Source of the DNA: Clostridia bacterium
GTDB taxonomy: Bacteria; Bacillota; Clostridia; Oscillospirales; CAG-272
Assembly: GCA_017416185.1 (NCBI GenBank)
Contig: JAFQDF010000043.1
Coordinates: 1-64,000, forward strand
Direction of reading: 5' to 3'
Length of the DNA stretch: 64,000 bases
The position numbers were made by a program, and so were the translations under genes. The notes beneath the pieces were generated by a model. The model did no database searches. It saw nothing but the letters and a program-made list of their open reading frames with translations, and was not told the DNA's origin. Positions 8,127 to 17,334 of this stretch are shown here, one piece after another. The stretch's first letter is position 1. Every line of letters begins with the position of its first letter.

Positions 8127-9364
8127 CTTGTCTGTCCGTTTCCGTTTATCAGATATTTTGTGGATGTCATCTCGTATAGACCCATAGGTCCCCTTGCGTG
8201 GAGCTTCTGGGTGGATATACCTATCTCGGCGCCCAGTCCGAAAACTCCGCCGTCGGTAAAGCGGGTGGAGGCGTTTACGTAAACTGCCGCCGCATCGATC
8301 TCACGTTGGAACTTATCCGACAGGGTAAGGCTGCTTGTTATAATAGCCTCGCTGTGGCCTGTGCCGTAGTGATTTATATGCTCTATTGCTTCGTCTATAT
8401 CGGCTACCGCTTTAACTGCAAGAATGTAGTCGTTATATTCTGTTTCGTAATCCTCTTCTGTTGCGGGAACACAGTTCTTTATATATTTTGCACACTCGGG
8501 ACAGCAGCGCAGCTCTACGTTAACGGCTGTCATTGCTTCCTCAAGCATAGGCAGGAACTCTGCAAGAATATTCTTGTGTACAAGCAGAGTCTCCATAGCG
8601 TTGCAGACAGAGGGTCTCTGAGCCTTGGCATTGACCGCAACCTTGACCGCCATTGTAAGATCTGCATCGGCTTCGATATATGTATGACAGTTTCCCGCAC
8701 CTGTCTCGATACAAGGTATCTTTGAATTCTTTACAACGCTCTGTATAAGACCCTTAGAGCCGCGGGGGATAAGCACGTCTACGTACTCACGCATCTGCAT
8801 AAGCTCGGTGGTACCCTCACGGGTAATATCGTCAACAAGCGTAATTGCATTTTCGTCAACACCGTGCTTTTTTAATACCTCTTGCATTATCTTTACCGCA
8901 CAGCGGTTGGAGTTTATTGCCTCCTTGCCGCCGCGCAAAAGCGTTGCGTTGGAGCTCTTGAGACAGAGAGTCGCCGCATCGTAGGTTACGTTGGGTCTTG
9001 CCTCAAAAATTATCGCGATAACACCGAGGGGCGCACGGACTTTTTTTATCTGCAAGCCGTCGCGGTTGGTGTATACCTCGCCCTTGCCGATGGGGTCGGG
9101 CAGAGCTACTATTTCTCTTACCGCATCCGCGATACCCTTGATACGCTCGGACGTGAGCTTAAGACGGTCGAGCATAGTTTTGGGAACACCGTTCTTATCC
9201 GCATTTTCAAGGTCAAGCTCGTTTGCCTTTATGATCTCCGCCTCATTTGCCTCTATTGCATCGGCGATGTCAAGAAGGATAGCGTTCTTTTCGACCTCGC
9301 TCTTTCTTGCAATGCTGGGCGCTGCCTTTTTTGTCAGTTTACATATATTTTCAATATAACTCAT
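8123..9364 (-). CDS. proA: Gamma-glutamyl phosphate reductase ProA
   Basis: ProA reduces gamma-glutamyl phosphate to glutamate semialdehyde with NADPH, the second step of proline synthesis. The 413-residue product has the aldehyde-dehydrogenase fold. The catalytic cysteine sits in the SVCNAMETLLV segment, and IFEARPNVT is the usual nucleotide-side motif. The start at 9364 is preferred over an in-frame TTG at 9376 because GGAGAAA precedes it. ProB lies upstream, but an S23 cassette separates the two. The stop overlaps the thiI start by four bases. Confidence 0.95.
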   Translation of the reverse strand: MSYIENICKLTKKAAPSIARKSEVEKNAILLDIADAIEANEAEIIKANELDLENADKNGVPKTMLDRLKLTSERIKGIADAVREIVALPDPIGKGEVYTNRDGLQIKKVRAPLGVIAIIFEARPNVTYDAATLCLKSSNATLLRGGKEAINSNRCAVKIMQEVLKKHGVDENAITLVDDITREGTTELMQMREYVDVLIPRGSKGLIQSVVKNSKIPCIETGAGNCHTYIEADADLTMAVKVAVNAKAQRPSVCNAMETLLVHKNILAEFLPMLEEAMTAVNVELRCCPECAKYIKNCVPATEEDYETEYNDYILAVKAVADIDEAIEHINHYGTGHSEAIITSSLTLSDKFQREIDAAAVYVNASTRFTDGGVFGLGAEIGISTQKLHARGPMGLYEMTSTKYLINGNGQTR

Positions 9365-9387
9365 GGCTTTCTCCAATCTTTTTTCGG

Positions 9388-9426
9388 TTATTCACTATTC
9401 TCTATTCACCATTCACTATTCACTAT
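9388..9426. repeat. Left inverted arm of the S23 cassette
   Basis: Iterated ATTCACTATTC / ATTCTCTATTC motif. The opposite orientation of the same motif is at 9821-9862. The S23 gene's last codons and stop fall inside this arm. Confidence 0.75.
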
Positions 9427-9787
9427 CTTTATTTTCGGATTTAGCTGTATTTAATGAGGCTACTAAGATTCTTTTTACTTCTAAACAATCATTTATTATT
9501 GACTGTGCTTCTTCTTCAGTGATATAATCGGACATTTCAAGAAGTCTCAACCAATATTCTGTCTCTGCACATTCTTTAAGAGAAATATGTAATTTGAATA
9601 TGAAATCAGATTTACTCAAAGCATATGCTGCTTCATTAGCATTGGCACCTATGGATGTGGCACTTCTTAACAATTGTTTTGAAATAATAGTTTCCTTTTT
9701 GCTGTCGTGTAGGTATTTGTATAGTTTTACTACTCTTGATGCAAATTTCAATGATTTTTCAAGTAAAGGACTGTTGTTGTAGTTCAT
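9416..9787 (-). CDS. Four-helix bundle protein (S23 / 23S rRNA intervening-sequence family)
   Basis: A protein of about 123 residues of the S23 family, first known from open frames inside 23S rRNA intervening sequences and found scattered in genomes. Family motifs visible are LLRSATSIGANANEA, the KLHISLKECAETEYWL helix and LKEC-type spacing. The start at 9787 (MNYNN...) follows AAGGAAAAC and is preferred to an upstream non-ATG start. The gene sits between proB and proA and is bracketed by inverted arms of an iterated motif, one of which encodes its C-terminus. It looks inserted. Molecular function is unknown. Confidence 0.85.
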   Translation of the reverse strand: MNYNNSPLLEKSLKFASRVVKLYKYLHDSKKETIISKQLLRSATSIGANANEAAYALSKSDFIFKLHISLKECAETEYWLRLLEMSDYITEEEAQSIINDCLEVKRILVASLNTAKSENKDSE

Positions 9788-9820
9788 CTTTGTTTTCCTT
9801 AATAGGTGCAGTGTATACAA

Positions 9821-9862
9821 TTAGTGAATAGTGAATAGAGAATAGTGAATGGTGAATAGTTA
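9821..9862. repeat. Right inverted arm of the S23 cassette
   Basis: Iterated GAATAGTGAATAG motif, the inverse of 9388-9426. It overlaps the proB stop codon by three bases. Confidence 0.75.
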
Positions 9863-10645
9863 ATTTTGCGGCGCAAAATAGGTTCCGCGTTTTTTGCCTT
9901 CGCAAAGGTCGTATAGTATTGCAGGATCGTTTCCGTTGACTATGTACATAGGTATTCCGGCAGGCATAGTTATTTCTGCCGCGTGGAGCTTGGTGACAAG
10001 CCCGCCTGTTCCTCTGTTTGAGCCGGCACCGCCTGCACAGGCAATGATCTCATCGGTCAGCTCTGTAACCACGGGGATAAGCATAGCATCGGGATTGGAT
10101 CTGGGGTCTGCATCATAAAGACCGTCTATATCGCTTAAGATAACAAGAGAATCTGCCGAGCAGATGGTAGCAACCACAGCGGAAAGGGTATCGTTGTCAC
10201 CGAACTCGATCTCCTCAAAGGACATAGAGTCGTTTTCGTTAACTATCGGTATACAGCCCATAGACAAAAGTCTGTCAAAGGTGTTGTGAGCGTTCTGCTT
10301 TACTTTGGGGTTGTCTATTTCTTCTTTGGTAATAAGTATCTGTCCTATCACCTGACCGAACATAGAGAAATAATGCTCGTATACCCTCATAAGCTCGCTT
10401 TGGCCGATTGCCGCCATAGCCTGCTTGCCGGGGGTATCGTCGGGACGCTGTGCACCGACTCTGCCGCAGCCCGCACTTATAGCACCCGAGGAAACAAGGA
10501 CTACCTCCTTGCCCATATTTTTAAGATCGGAGAGGACTGTTACCAGCTTTTCGATACGGCGGAGATTCAGCTTTCCGTTTTCGTGGGTAAGGGTGGATGA
10601 GCCTACCTTGAACACTATTCTTTTTGCATTTGTTACCGTTTTCAT
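9860..10645 (-). CDS. proB: Glutamate 5-kinase ProB (without PUA domain)
   Basis: ProB phosphorylates the gamma-carboxylate of glutamate, the first and usually feedback-inhibited step of proline synthesis. The 261-residue product covers only the amino-acid-kinase domain: FKVGSST near the N-terminus, SSGAISAG, and the IVNENDS and FGDNDTLSA segments. The C-terminal PUA domain of the long (about 370-residue) form is absent, as in several Firmicutes. It is followed by the S23 cassette and then proA, so the normal proBA pairing is interrupted. Confidence 0.94.
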   Translation of the reverse strand: MKTVTNAKRIVFKVGSSTLTHENGKLNLRRIEKLVTVLSDLKNMGKEVVLVSSGAISAGCGRVGAQRPDDTPGKQAMAAIGQSELMRVYEHYFSMFGQVIGQILITKEEIDNPKVKQNAHNTFDRLLSMGCIPIVNENDSMSFEEIEFGDNDTLSAVVATICSADSLVILSDIDGLYDADPRSNPDAMLIPVVTELTDEIIACAGGAGSNRGTGGLVTKLHAAEITMPAGIPMYIVNGNDPAILYDLCEGKKRGTYFAPQN

Positions 10646-10774
10646 AACTTTATCCTAAAAATTTTAATTTTTTTGTCGAAAGGTCTTTTCATATTGATTA
10701 AAATATAATATAATGATTATGTATATACCATTGTAGCACTTTACAAATGATTTTACAAGTAGTAAGGAAAAAAT

Positions 10775-12448
10775 ATGTTGCCCGAATTACTTTCACCCGC
10801 AGGCTCACCCGAGGCGCTGCGTGCCGCAGTTGCCGCAGGGGCGGATGCGGTATATATAGGCGGCTCAGCATTCAATGCCCGTATAAACGCCACCAATTTT
10901 ACGATCGAACAGATAAAAGAAGCGGCAGATTATTGTCACAAAAGAGGAGTCAGACTTCACGTTACGGTGAATATTCTTATACTCGACCGTGAGATGAAGG
11001 AAGCGCTTGAATATATCAAGGAGCTTTACCTTGCGGGTGTTGATGCGATAATCTGTGCTGATATGGGTCTTGCCCGTGAGATACACAGACATTTTCCCGA
11101 CCTTGAGCTGCACGGCTCTACCCAGATGTCGGGTCATAACCTTGAAGCGGCCAAGCTTATGGCTGATATGGGCTTTAGCCGTATGGTTACCGCCCGTGAG
11201 ATGAAAAGAGAGGATATTGCGTATCTCTGCAAGAGTTCTCCCATTGATATTGAAATATTCATTCACGGAGCTATATGTGTCAGCCACTCGGGACAATGCC
11301 TTATGTCCTCGCTTATAGGAGGCAGAAGCGGCAACAGAGGCCTTTGCGCCCAGCCCTGCCGTATGCAGTATAACGGAGGGTATCCCTTAAGTATCAAGGA
11401 CATGTGTCTGGCTGCACATATTCCCGAAATTATTGATATGGGAGTACGTTCACTTAAAATAGAGGGACGTATGAAGAGTCCCGACTACGTATATGGCGTT
11501 ACCCGTATATACCGCCGTCTCCTTGATGAAAAAAGAGCCGCAACTCCGGCTGAAATAAAGGAGCTTGAAAATCTATTTTCCCGCAGCGGCTTTACCGACG
11601 GATATTATGTTGGTAAGATCTCAAAGGCAATGAACGGTATCAGAAGCGAAGCGGACAAGGCCGCCACCTACCGTTCTTCAAAAAAGCAGACCGAAGCCGA
11701 GCCAAGGGAAGAAATTCCACCGTATAACAGATGCTTTGACGGTGAGATCACTTTATCCGATTACCCGAAGGAAAAAGCTAAAAGGTGTCTGTCCGCAAGG
11801 TTTTATAATCCCGATACTATCCCAAAGGAGCACCCCTTTGACGTAGTTTATCTGCCTCTTGATTTATATGACCCCAAAAAGGCAAACGGAGTTCTCCTGC
11901 CTCCCGTTATCTATGACCGTGACAAGGAAAGAGTTATAGAAAAAATAAAAAAACTATCTCCCGAGCATATTATGCTGACCAATATCGGACAGCTTGATAT
12001 CGCAAGGAAGAGCGGAGCTCATATCCACGGAGATTTCAGGCTCAATGCCTTTAATTCACGCTCTGCTGCGGCTTTACTTGAGTTGGGTATAGAGGATGTG
12101 ATCCTTTCCCCCGAGCTTACTTTAGCACAGATAAGGGATATAATATTACAGAAGTCGGTCATCATCTACGGTGCACAGCCCCTTATGCTTCTTGAAAAGA
12201 GACTTGGAACAAAGGAGCTTCGCGACCGTAAGAATGCAAGATTTTCTGTTATAACCGAGTCGGGAAGGGATATACTTTTCAATTCACAGGTCACATATAT
12301 GCTTGACCGTGAAAAGGAATTGAAAAACGCATTTATCAATAACCGCCACTTCATCTTTTCCACCGAAACGAGAGAAGAGGTAAAGGCGGTAATTTCGGCA
12401 TACGAAAAGCATACACCAAAAAATAACGGAATAAGAAGGATCAAATGA
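10775..12448 (+). CDS. U32 family peptidase / RlhA-type protein
   Basis: A 557-residue member of the U32 (collagenase-like) family. The N-terminal half is a TIM-barrel-like domain opening with LLSPAGSPEALRAAV. The U32 signature follows: EIFIHGAICVSHSGQC and, further on, GNRGLCAQPCRMQY, with cysteines suited to an Fe-S site. A C-terminal extension resembles DUF3656. Characterised relatives act in tRNA or 23S rRNA hydroxylation rather than proteolysis, so the peptidase label is historical. It leads a tight cluster, and its stop overlaps maf by ATGA. Confidence 0.88.
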   Translation: MLPELLSPAGSPEALRAAVAAGADAVYIGGSAFNARINATNFTIEQIKEAADYCHKRGVRLHVTVNILILDREMKEALEYIKELYLAGVDAIICADMGLAREIHRHFPDLELHGSTQMSGHNLEAAKLMADMGFSRMVTAREMKREDIAYLCKSSPIDIEIFIHGAICVSHSGQCLMSSLIGGRSGNRGLCAQPCRMQYNGGYPLSIKDMCLAAHIPEIIDMGVRSLKIEGRMKSPDYVYGVTRIYRRLLDEKRAATPAEIKELENLFSRSGFTDGYYVGKISKAMNGIRSEADKAATYRSSKKQTEAEPREEIPPYNRCFDGEITLSDYPKEKAKRCLSARFYNPDTIPKEHPFDVVYLPLDLYDPKKANGVLLPPVIYDRDKERVIEKIKKLSPEHIMLTNIGQLDIARKSGAHIHGDFRLNAFNSRSAAALLELGIEDVILSPELTLAQIRDIILQKSVIIYGAQPLMLLEKRLGTKELRDRKNARFSVITESGRDILFNSQVTYMLDREKELKNAFINNRHFIFSTETREEVKAVISAYEKHTPKNNGIRRIK

Positions 12449-13011
12449 AAAATTATATTTTAGCCTCTGCATCTCCAAGACGAAAAGAGCTTTTAGGCGA
12501 GCTTGGGATAACCCCGACGGTTTGTCCTACCGATGCAGATGAGACCATAACGGAAAAGCTATCTCCCGACAAGTTCGTAGAGCTGCTTTCAAAGAGAAAG
12601 GCAGAAGCATATACAGGGCAGACGGGAGAGAAGGATATTCTTATCGCGGCAGACACCGTTGTTGCTTTAGGAGATGAGATCTTAGGTAAGCCCACAGACC
12701 CGCAGAACGCTTTTGATATGTTAAAGAGCCTTTCGGGTCAGGCCCACAGCGTATATACGGGCATTACCGTAAAAAGCAACAAAAAAACCGTTACCGCCTG
12801 TGATGAAACAAAGGTCATCTTCAGAGATATGACGGATGATGAAATATGGGAATACGTAAACTCCGGTGATCCAATGGATAAAGCAGGAGCATACGGTATA
12901 CAGGGCGAGGCAGGAAAATTTGTCTCGGCTGTAGAGGGTAGCCTCAACAATGTCATAGGACTACCGACAGAATTACTTAAAGAAATACTTATAAAAGACT
13001 TTAATATATAG
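12445..13011 (+). CDS. maf: Maf-like nucleoside triphosphate pyrophosphatase
   Basis: Maf proteins hydrolyse non-canonical or particular NTPs to NMP plus PPi and have been linked to septum control. The 188-residue product has the Maf signature SASPRRKELL near the N-terminus, AADTVVALGDEILGKP centrally and the KAGAYGIQG motif in the second half. That pattern suggests the dTTP/UTP-specific (YhdE-type) subgroup. It overlaps the U32 gene by four bases and is followed ten bases later by an mreB-like gene, a pairing common in Bacillota. Confidence 0.92.
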   Translation: MKNYILASASPRRKELLGELGITPTVCPTDADETITEKLSPDKFVELLSKRKAEAYTGQTGEKDILIAADTVVALGDEILGKPTDPQNAFDMLKSLSGQAHSVYTGITVKSNKKTVTACDETKVIFRDMTDDEIWEYVNSGDPMDKAGAYGIQGEAGKFVSAVEGSLNNVIGLPTELLKEILIKDFNI

Positions 13012-13020
13012 GAGATAGAA

Positions 13021-14028
13021 ATGAGCAGAACATTAGGAATCAACCTCGGAAGTAACGTTACTACCGTTTATGAAGCAGGCAACGGAATAGTTGTTCGCGA
13101 ACCCAATGCTGTAGCGGTGGACACCTATACTCAGGAGACTCTGGCTATAGGACAGGAGGCCATCAACATTTACAACAAGACCCCCGGCGCAGTTGATCTT
13201 ATTACCCATATATATCAGGGTAACGTCAGCGATTATGAAAGAATGGCGATGATCGTTGAGCTCGCTATCAATAAAACCGGCATACGTCGTCCCGAGATTA
13301 TTTTTGCTTGTCACGGAGGACAGAGCAGGGCAGACATCTCCGCAATAGTCGAGATGTTTTCCGATGCGGGAGCAAAGACGGTAAAATGCGTTGATCTTCC
13401 CACAGTGTGTGTTATGGGGTCGGGAGCCTCCCTTAACAACGGAAAGGAGCTCTTGGTTTGCGATATCGGTGCGGCAAATGCTGAGATAGGCATTGTTAAA
13501 GGCTGTGTTACCAAGTTTTCACGTACTTTGCAGTACGGCTGTAACAAGCTGGACCAGGCTATAATGGCATATGTTAAAAACGAGTATAACGCTGCCATTA
13601 CCGAGCGTATGGCGTGCACTATCCGTGAGACCATCGGTTCGGTGCACCCCTCCTACAATATAGGCAACTATGATTTTGTCGGTGTAGATCTGATTACCGG
13701 ACTTCCCTGTGATCTTACCATCAACTCCTCTCAGACTGTTGAGATCATGCAGCCCTTTGCGGTATATCTGATTGCAAACATTGCGGCTATTTTGAAGAAG
13801 CTTCCCGAGACGATCCTCAGAAACGTAAAGGAAAGAGGTATTCTTCTCACAGGTGGTGGAGCTCTTGACGGCGGCATCAAGACGCTTATAGAGGAGAATC
13901 TTGAAATTCCCGTACAGATATGTACAAACTCCACTGAGTGTGCTATTGAGGGCTTGGGTATGATCATCGAGAACCGTAAGATTTTTGACGTTTTGCTTCG
14001 TGATCCTATTCCCGACTACAATGACTAA
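13021..14028 (+). CDS. MreB/Mbl-family actin-like protein
   Basis: A 335-residue actin-fold ATPase of the MreB group. It shows phosphate loop 1 (LGINLGSNVTTVYEAG), the ATP-site segment LLVCDIGAANAEIG and the late LLTGGGALDGG loop. MreB homologues polymerise under the membrane and guide lateral wall synthesis. The sequence is divergent: the usual GIDLGT and DIGGGT(T/S) motifs are altered, so it may be an Mbl/MreBH-like paralogue rather than the main MreB. AGGAGA lies before the ATG. It sits between maf and nth. Confidence 0.85.
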   Translation: MSRTLGINLGSNVTTVYEAGNGIVVREPNAVAVDTYTQETLAIGQEAINIYNKTPGAVDLITHIYQGNVSDYERMAMIVELAINKTGIRRPEIIFACHGGQSRADISAIVEMFSDAGAKTVKCVDLPTVCVMGSGASLNNGKELLVCDIGAANAEIGIVKGCVTKFSRTLQYGCNKLDQAIMAYVKNEYNAAITERMACTIRETIGSVHPSYNIGNYDFVGVDLITGLPCDLTINSSQTVEIMQPFAVYLIANIAAILKKLPETILRNVKERGILLTGGGALDGGIKTLIEENLEIPVQICTNSTECAIEGLGMIIENRKIFDVLLRDPIPDYND

Positions 14029-14656
14029 AAAAGAACGTGCCAAGGCGATAGTAGAACGTCTTGAACAGATATATCCTTCGGCAGAATGCGCCCTTGAGTA
14101 TAACGGCGAGCCCTGGAAGCTGCTTGTTATGGGTATATTATCGGCGCAGTGTACAGACAAGAGGGTAAATATCGTCTGTGAGGAGATGTTTAAGCATCTG
14201 CCTACCCTTGAGGCAATGGCAGAAGCAGAGGTACAGACTATAGAGGATTTTGTCAAGCCCTGCGGTCTTTATAAGACCAAGGCGAAAAACATTTCTGCCT
14301 GCTGTAAGATTTTAATAGAAAAATATAACGGAGAATTGCCCCGTACAATGGAGGAGCTGCTTGAGCTTCCCGGTGTGGGGCGTAAGATTGCAAACCTTCT
14401 TTTGGGAGATATATTCCGTATTCCGTCGATCGTTACCGATACCCATTGTATCAGGCTTTCGGGAAGGATGGGGCTCTCGCCAAAGGGGGAGAAAAACCCC
14501 TACAAGGTGGAAAAGGCTCTTGTTCCCGTTATCCCCAAGGATAAGCAGGTGGATTTTTGCCATAGAATGGTTTGGTTTGGCAGAGAATACTGTACTGCAA
14601 GAGCGCCGAAGTGTGATGGCTGTCCGCTTTCGGACCTTTGTAAAAAATCAATATGA
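14021..14656 (+). CDS. nth: Endonuclease III (Nth)
   Basis: This bifunctional DNA glycosylase/AP lyase removes oxidised pyrimidines. The 211-residue product has the helix-hairpin-helix LPGVGRKIANL with its catalytic lysine. The catalytic aspartate is in VTDTHCIRL. A C-terminal 4Fe-4S cluster shows C-x6-C-x2-C-x5-C (in CTARAPKCDGCPLSDLC). The start at 14021 overlaps the mreB-like stop by eight bases. The downstream ogg gene overlaps by ATGA, giving a compact base-excision repair pair. Confidence 0.95.
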   Translation: MTKKERAKAIVERLEQIYPSAECALEYNGEPWKLLVMGILSAQCTDKRVNIVCEEMFKHLPTLEAMAEAEVQTIEDFVKPCGLYKTKAKNISACCKILIEKYNGELPRTMEELLELPGVGRKIANLLLGDIFRIPSIVTDTHCIRLSGRMGLSPKGEKNPYKVEKALVPVIPKDKQVDFCHRMVWFGREYCTARAPKCDGCPLSDLCKKSI

Positions 14657-15492
14657 AAATAAAAGAATATAAAAACCACATAGAATTAAGTGAATTATCC
14701 TGCTTTTCGGTAGAAAAGATCTTCGACTGCGGACAGTGCTTTCGTTTTGATCCCGATCCTGAGGGCGGGGTATCGGGAATATATCGAGGCAGAAAATACC
14801 GCTTTACACAGGAAAGTGAAGATAGCGTAAGAATATACAATACATCAAAAGCCGACTTTAACGATAATCTTTTTAGCTTTCTTTCCCTTGACCTTGACTA
14901 TGATATGATGAATATTGATATCGAAGGTCGTTTTGGCGGGGACGTTACTATCAAAGAAGCAATCGAGGCGGGTAAAGGAATAAGGATACTTCGTCAGGAT
15001 GCCTTTGAAACACTTATTTCCTTTATAATCTCACAGAATAATAATATTCCACGTATAAAGAAGCTGGTTGAAGCTCTCTGCCGTGAATGCGGTGAAAAAA
15101 ACGGGGACGGCTACTCTTTTCCTACTCCCGAGGCTATAGTTGATTTAGGTGTGGACAAGCTCCGCGAGATGAAAACAGGCTTTCGCGCTCCCTACATATA
15201 CGATGCCGCAACCAAGGTGGCAGAGGGAAGTATTGACCTTGAAGGCTTAAAGAATCTTGATACCGATACAGCCCTTTGCGAATTGCAGAAGATCAAGGGA
15301 GTAGGACTTAAGGTGGCGTCCTGTGTTGCCCTGTTCGGTTTAAATAAGCTTGACACCTTCCCGGTGGACGTATGGATAAAGCGCGTTCTTGAAAAATATT
15401 ACCCCGAGGGACTTGATATAAACACCTTAGGGAACTACAGGGGACTTTCACAACAATATCTTTTCTATTACGAGAGGTACAAAAATGTCTGA
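14653..15492 (+). CDS. 8-oxoguanine DNA glycosylase (OGG1-like)
   Basis: A 279-residue member of the HhH-GPD family. The N-terminal OGG_N domain has the FDCGQCFRF motif. The HhH is IKGVGLKVASCVALFG with the catalytic lysine, and the aspartate is in FPVDVWIKRV. It would excise 8-oxoguanine and nick the abasic site. The AlkA-like residue pattern is less fitting. It overlaps nth upstream by four bases and the DUF6062 gene downstream by eight. Confidence 0.92.
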   Translation: MKIKEYKNHIELSELSCFSVEKIFDCGQCFRFDPDPEGGVSGIYRGRKYRFTQESEDSVRIYNTSKADFNDNLFSFLSLDLDYDMMNIDIEGRFGGDVTIKEAIEAGKGIRILRQDAFETLISFIISQNNNIPRIKKLVEALCRECGEKNGDGYSFPTPEAIVDLGVDKLREMKTGFRAPYIYDAATKVAEGSIDLEGLKNLDTDTALCELQKIKGVGLKVASCVALFGLNKLDTFPVDVWIKRVLEKYYPEGLDINTLGNYRGLSQQYLFYYERYKNV

Positions 15493-16186
15493 GAAAATTT
15501 ATACCATACCCATAAACGAGGCATTTGAAGCTTCAGGAGAGGATCACAGCCTCGGCTGTCCCTTTTGTAATCTCTACGAAAGATTTGAAAAAGATCAGCT
15601 TGAGCTAATCCTCGGTGCGTCTATGATGGAGCCGGATACCCGTATACAGACCAACGAAAAGGGTTTTTGCCATAAGCATTATGAAAAGATGTTTAATATG
15701 AAAAACCGTCTGGGTATGGCGTTGATGTTAGAGAGCCACCTTGACGAATTAAGAAATGATATGAAGGGCGGTATCACCGAGATCTTTTCGGGCAAAGGCT
15801 CAAAGGCGGTGGGCAGGATAGAAAAATTAAAGGACAGCTGTTACGTCTGTGAGCGCATAGAGCATACAATGGAGCGTATTTTTATCAACGCGGCGCTTCT
15901 CTGGGATGAGGATCCGGACTTTAAAAACAAGATAAAGAAACAGCCTTATTTCTGCCTTGACCATTACCGCAGATTTATTGAGGCAGGACAGAAGAATATC
16001 CATAAAAAGCGTTTCGGTGATTTTTACGAAACCGTAAGCGGAGTTGAAATGACCTACTTTGACAAGCTCAGAGAGGACGTAAGCTGGTTCTGCAAAAAGT
16101 TTGATTACAGATACGAAAACGAGCCCTGGAAGGACTCCAAGGACGCCGTTGAGCGCGTAATAAAATTCTTAACAGGAAAGGAATAA
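15485..16186 (+). CDS. DUF6062 family protein
   Basis: A 233-residue cytoplasmic protein of unknown function, recognised as the DUF6062 family found across Clostridia. It holds cysteine pairs that could bind metal (CPFC near 25-28, a CHKHYEK segment near 58 and CYVC near 120), plus a second cysteine-histidine group (FCLDHYRRF). The protein looks like two copies of one C-x-x-C ... C-x-x-H-Y module. It sits between ogg and hprK within the same rightward cluster. Confidence 0.75.
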   Translation: MSEKIYTIPINEAFEASGEDHSLGCPFCNLYERFEKDQLELILGASMMEPDTRIQTNEKGFCHKHYEKMFNMKNRLGMALMLESHLDELRNDMKGGITEIFSGKGSKAVGRIEKLKDSCYVCERIEHTMERIFINAALLWDEDPDFKNKIKKQPYFCLDHYRRFIEAGQKNIHKKRFGDFYETVSGVEMTYFDKLREDVSWFCKKFDYRYENEPWKDSKDAVERVIKFLTGKE

Positions 16187-16190
16187 GGAT

Positions 16191-17111
16191 ATGGCAAAGC
16201 AGACCGTTTTATTAAAGACCTTAGTTAATGATTTTAATCTCAAGACCTATTATATGCCCGAGAGAGAGGTTGTGGTCTCCAATGCCAACATCAACCGACC
16301 CGGACTTCCCTTGACAGGTTTTTTTGAGCATTTCGAGCCCTCCAGAATCCAGATAATAGGTAAGTCCGAGTATAATTATCTTGCCGAGCTTCCCCTTGAA
16401 ATGAGACAGAAAAGACTCAGACAGTTTATGTGTCGTGAGCCTATAGCTATCGTATATTCAACCTCACTTGAGCCTTGTGAAACTATGCTTGAGATGGTGG
16501 ACGAGTTTGATATTCCGCTCTTACAGACAGAGCGTGCCACAAGTGAGTTTATGGCGGCGCTCATCTCAAAGCTCAGCGTTTATCTTGCTCCCTGCATCAC
16601 CCGTCACGGTGTGCTCGTAGAGGTTTACGGTGAGGGCGTGCTTATCTTGGGTGACAGCGGTGTAGGTAAGAGCGAGACGGCAATCGAGCTTGTAAAGCGC
16701 GGTCACAGACTTATAGCAGACGACGCGGTAGAGCTTCGTCGTGTGTCCGACAGAACTATCACGGGTACTGCCCCCGAGATAATCCGCCACTACGTAGAGC
16801 TTCGAGGTATCGGTGTGATCGACGTCAAGCGTATCTTCGGTATCGGTGCGGTAAAGGACGTTGAAAAGATAGACCTCGTTATCAATCTTGAGCCCTGGGT
16901 GCAGGGCAAGATGTACGACCGCCTTGGACTTGAGGAGGAATACACCGACATTATGGGACTGAAAATTGTTTCCAATACCATCCCCGTACACCCCGGACGT
17001 AATATGGCAGTAATCATCGAGATCGCAGCCATCAACAACCGTCAGAAGCGTATGGGATATAATACCGCTCAGGAATTTAATGATAGACTGCTTAAAAATA
17101 TAGGAATGTAA
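16191..17111 (+). CDS. hprK: HPr kinase/phosphorylase
   Basis: HprK phosphorylates and dephosphorylates Ser46 of HPr, the switch for carbon catabolite repression in Bacillota. The 306-residue product has the regulatory N-terminal domain, the Walker A loop GDSGVGKS near residues 154-161 and the family signature ELRGIGVIDVKRIFG. The closing segment RNMAVIIEIAA is also typical. It ends the U32-maf-mreB-nth-ogg cluster. Its stop codon is overlapped by the A-run of the repeat element at 17110-17195. Confidence 0.95.
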   Translation: MAKQTVLLKTLVNDFNLKTYYMPEREVVVSNANINRPGLPLTGFFEHFEPSRIQIIGKSEYNYLAELPLEMRQKRLRQFMCREPIAIVYSTSLEPCETMLEMVDEFDIPLLQTERATSEFMAALISKLSVYLAPCITRHGVLVEVYGEGVLILGDSGVGKSETAIELVKRGHRLIADDAVELRRVSDRTITGTAPEIIRHYVELRGIGVIDVKRIFGIGAVKDVEKIDLVINLEPWVQGKMYDRLGLEEEYTDIMGLKIVSNTIPVHPGRNMAVIIEIAAINNRQKRMGYNTAQEFNDRLLKNIGM

Positions 17112-17195
17112 AAAAGCGGCGAGTCGCCGCACCCATACTGCGCCCGTTTACGCAGTAATTCAAACCACACGGAATAGAGAAAATTCCTATATATT
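17110..17195 (-). repeat. Structured 3' element, class 1, copy A (downstream of typA)
   Basis: Read on the minus strand this runs TATATAGGAATTTTCTC, about 25 bases, the stem ACTGCG / CGCAGT with loop TAAACGGG, then a GC hairpin ending in T6. It is nearly identical to 22975-23060 and structurally matched at 57451-57533. It sits after the hairpin at 17199-17219. Confidence 0.75.
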
Positions 17196-17198
17196 AAA

Positions 17199-17223
17199 AA
17201 AGGTGCCGTTGGCACCTTTTTAC
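17199..17223 (-). terminator. First terminator downstream of typA
   Basis: Stem AAAGGTGCC / GGCACCTTT with T-runs on both strands, between the convergent hprK and typA genes. Confidence 0.75.
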
Positions 17224-17225
17224 AT

Positions 17226-17330
17226 TCAGTGAAGAGAGAAGAGTGAAGAGAGGAAAGAAAAGGAAGGTTTTCGCCTGAAGCGAAAACCAACCAATTCTCT
17301 TATCTATTCTCTCTTATCTTTTATCTGCAA
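17226..17330. repeat. Purine-rich arms around a GGTTTTCGC hairpin
   Basis: An AGAGAAGAG-rich left arm, the hairpin GGTTTTCGC / GCGAAAACC (17265-17288), then a pyrimidine-rich right arm with CTCTTATC. A related left arm plus the same hairpin stem occurs at 32867-32932. Confidence 0.6.
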
Positions 17331-17334
17331 AATA

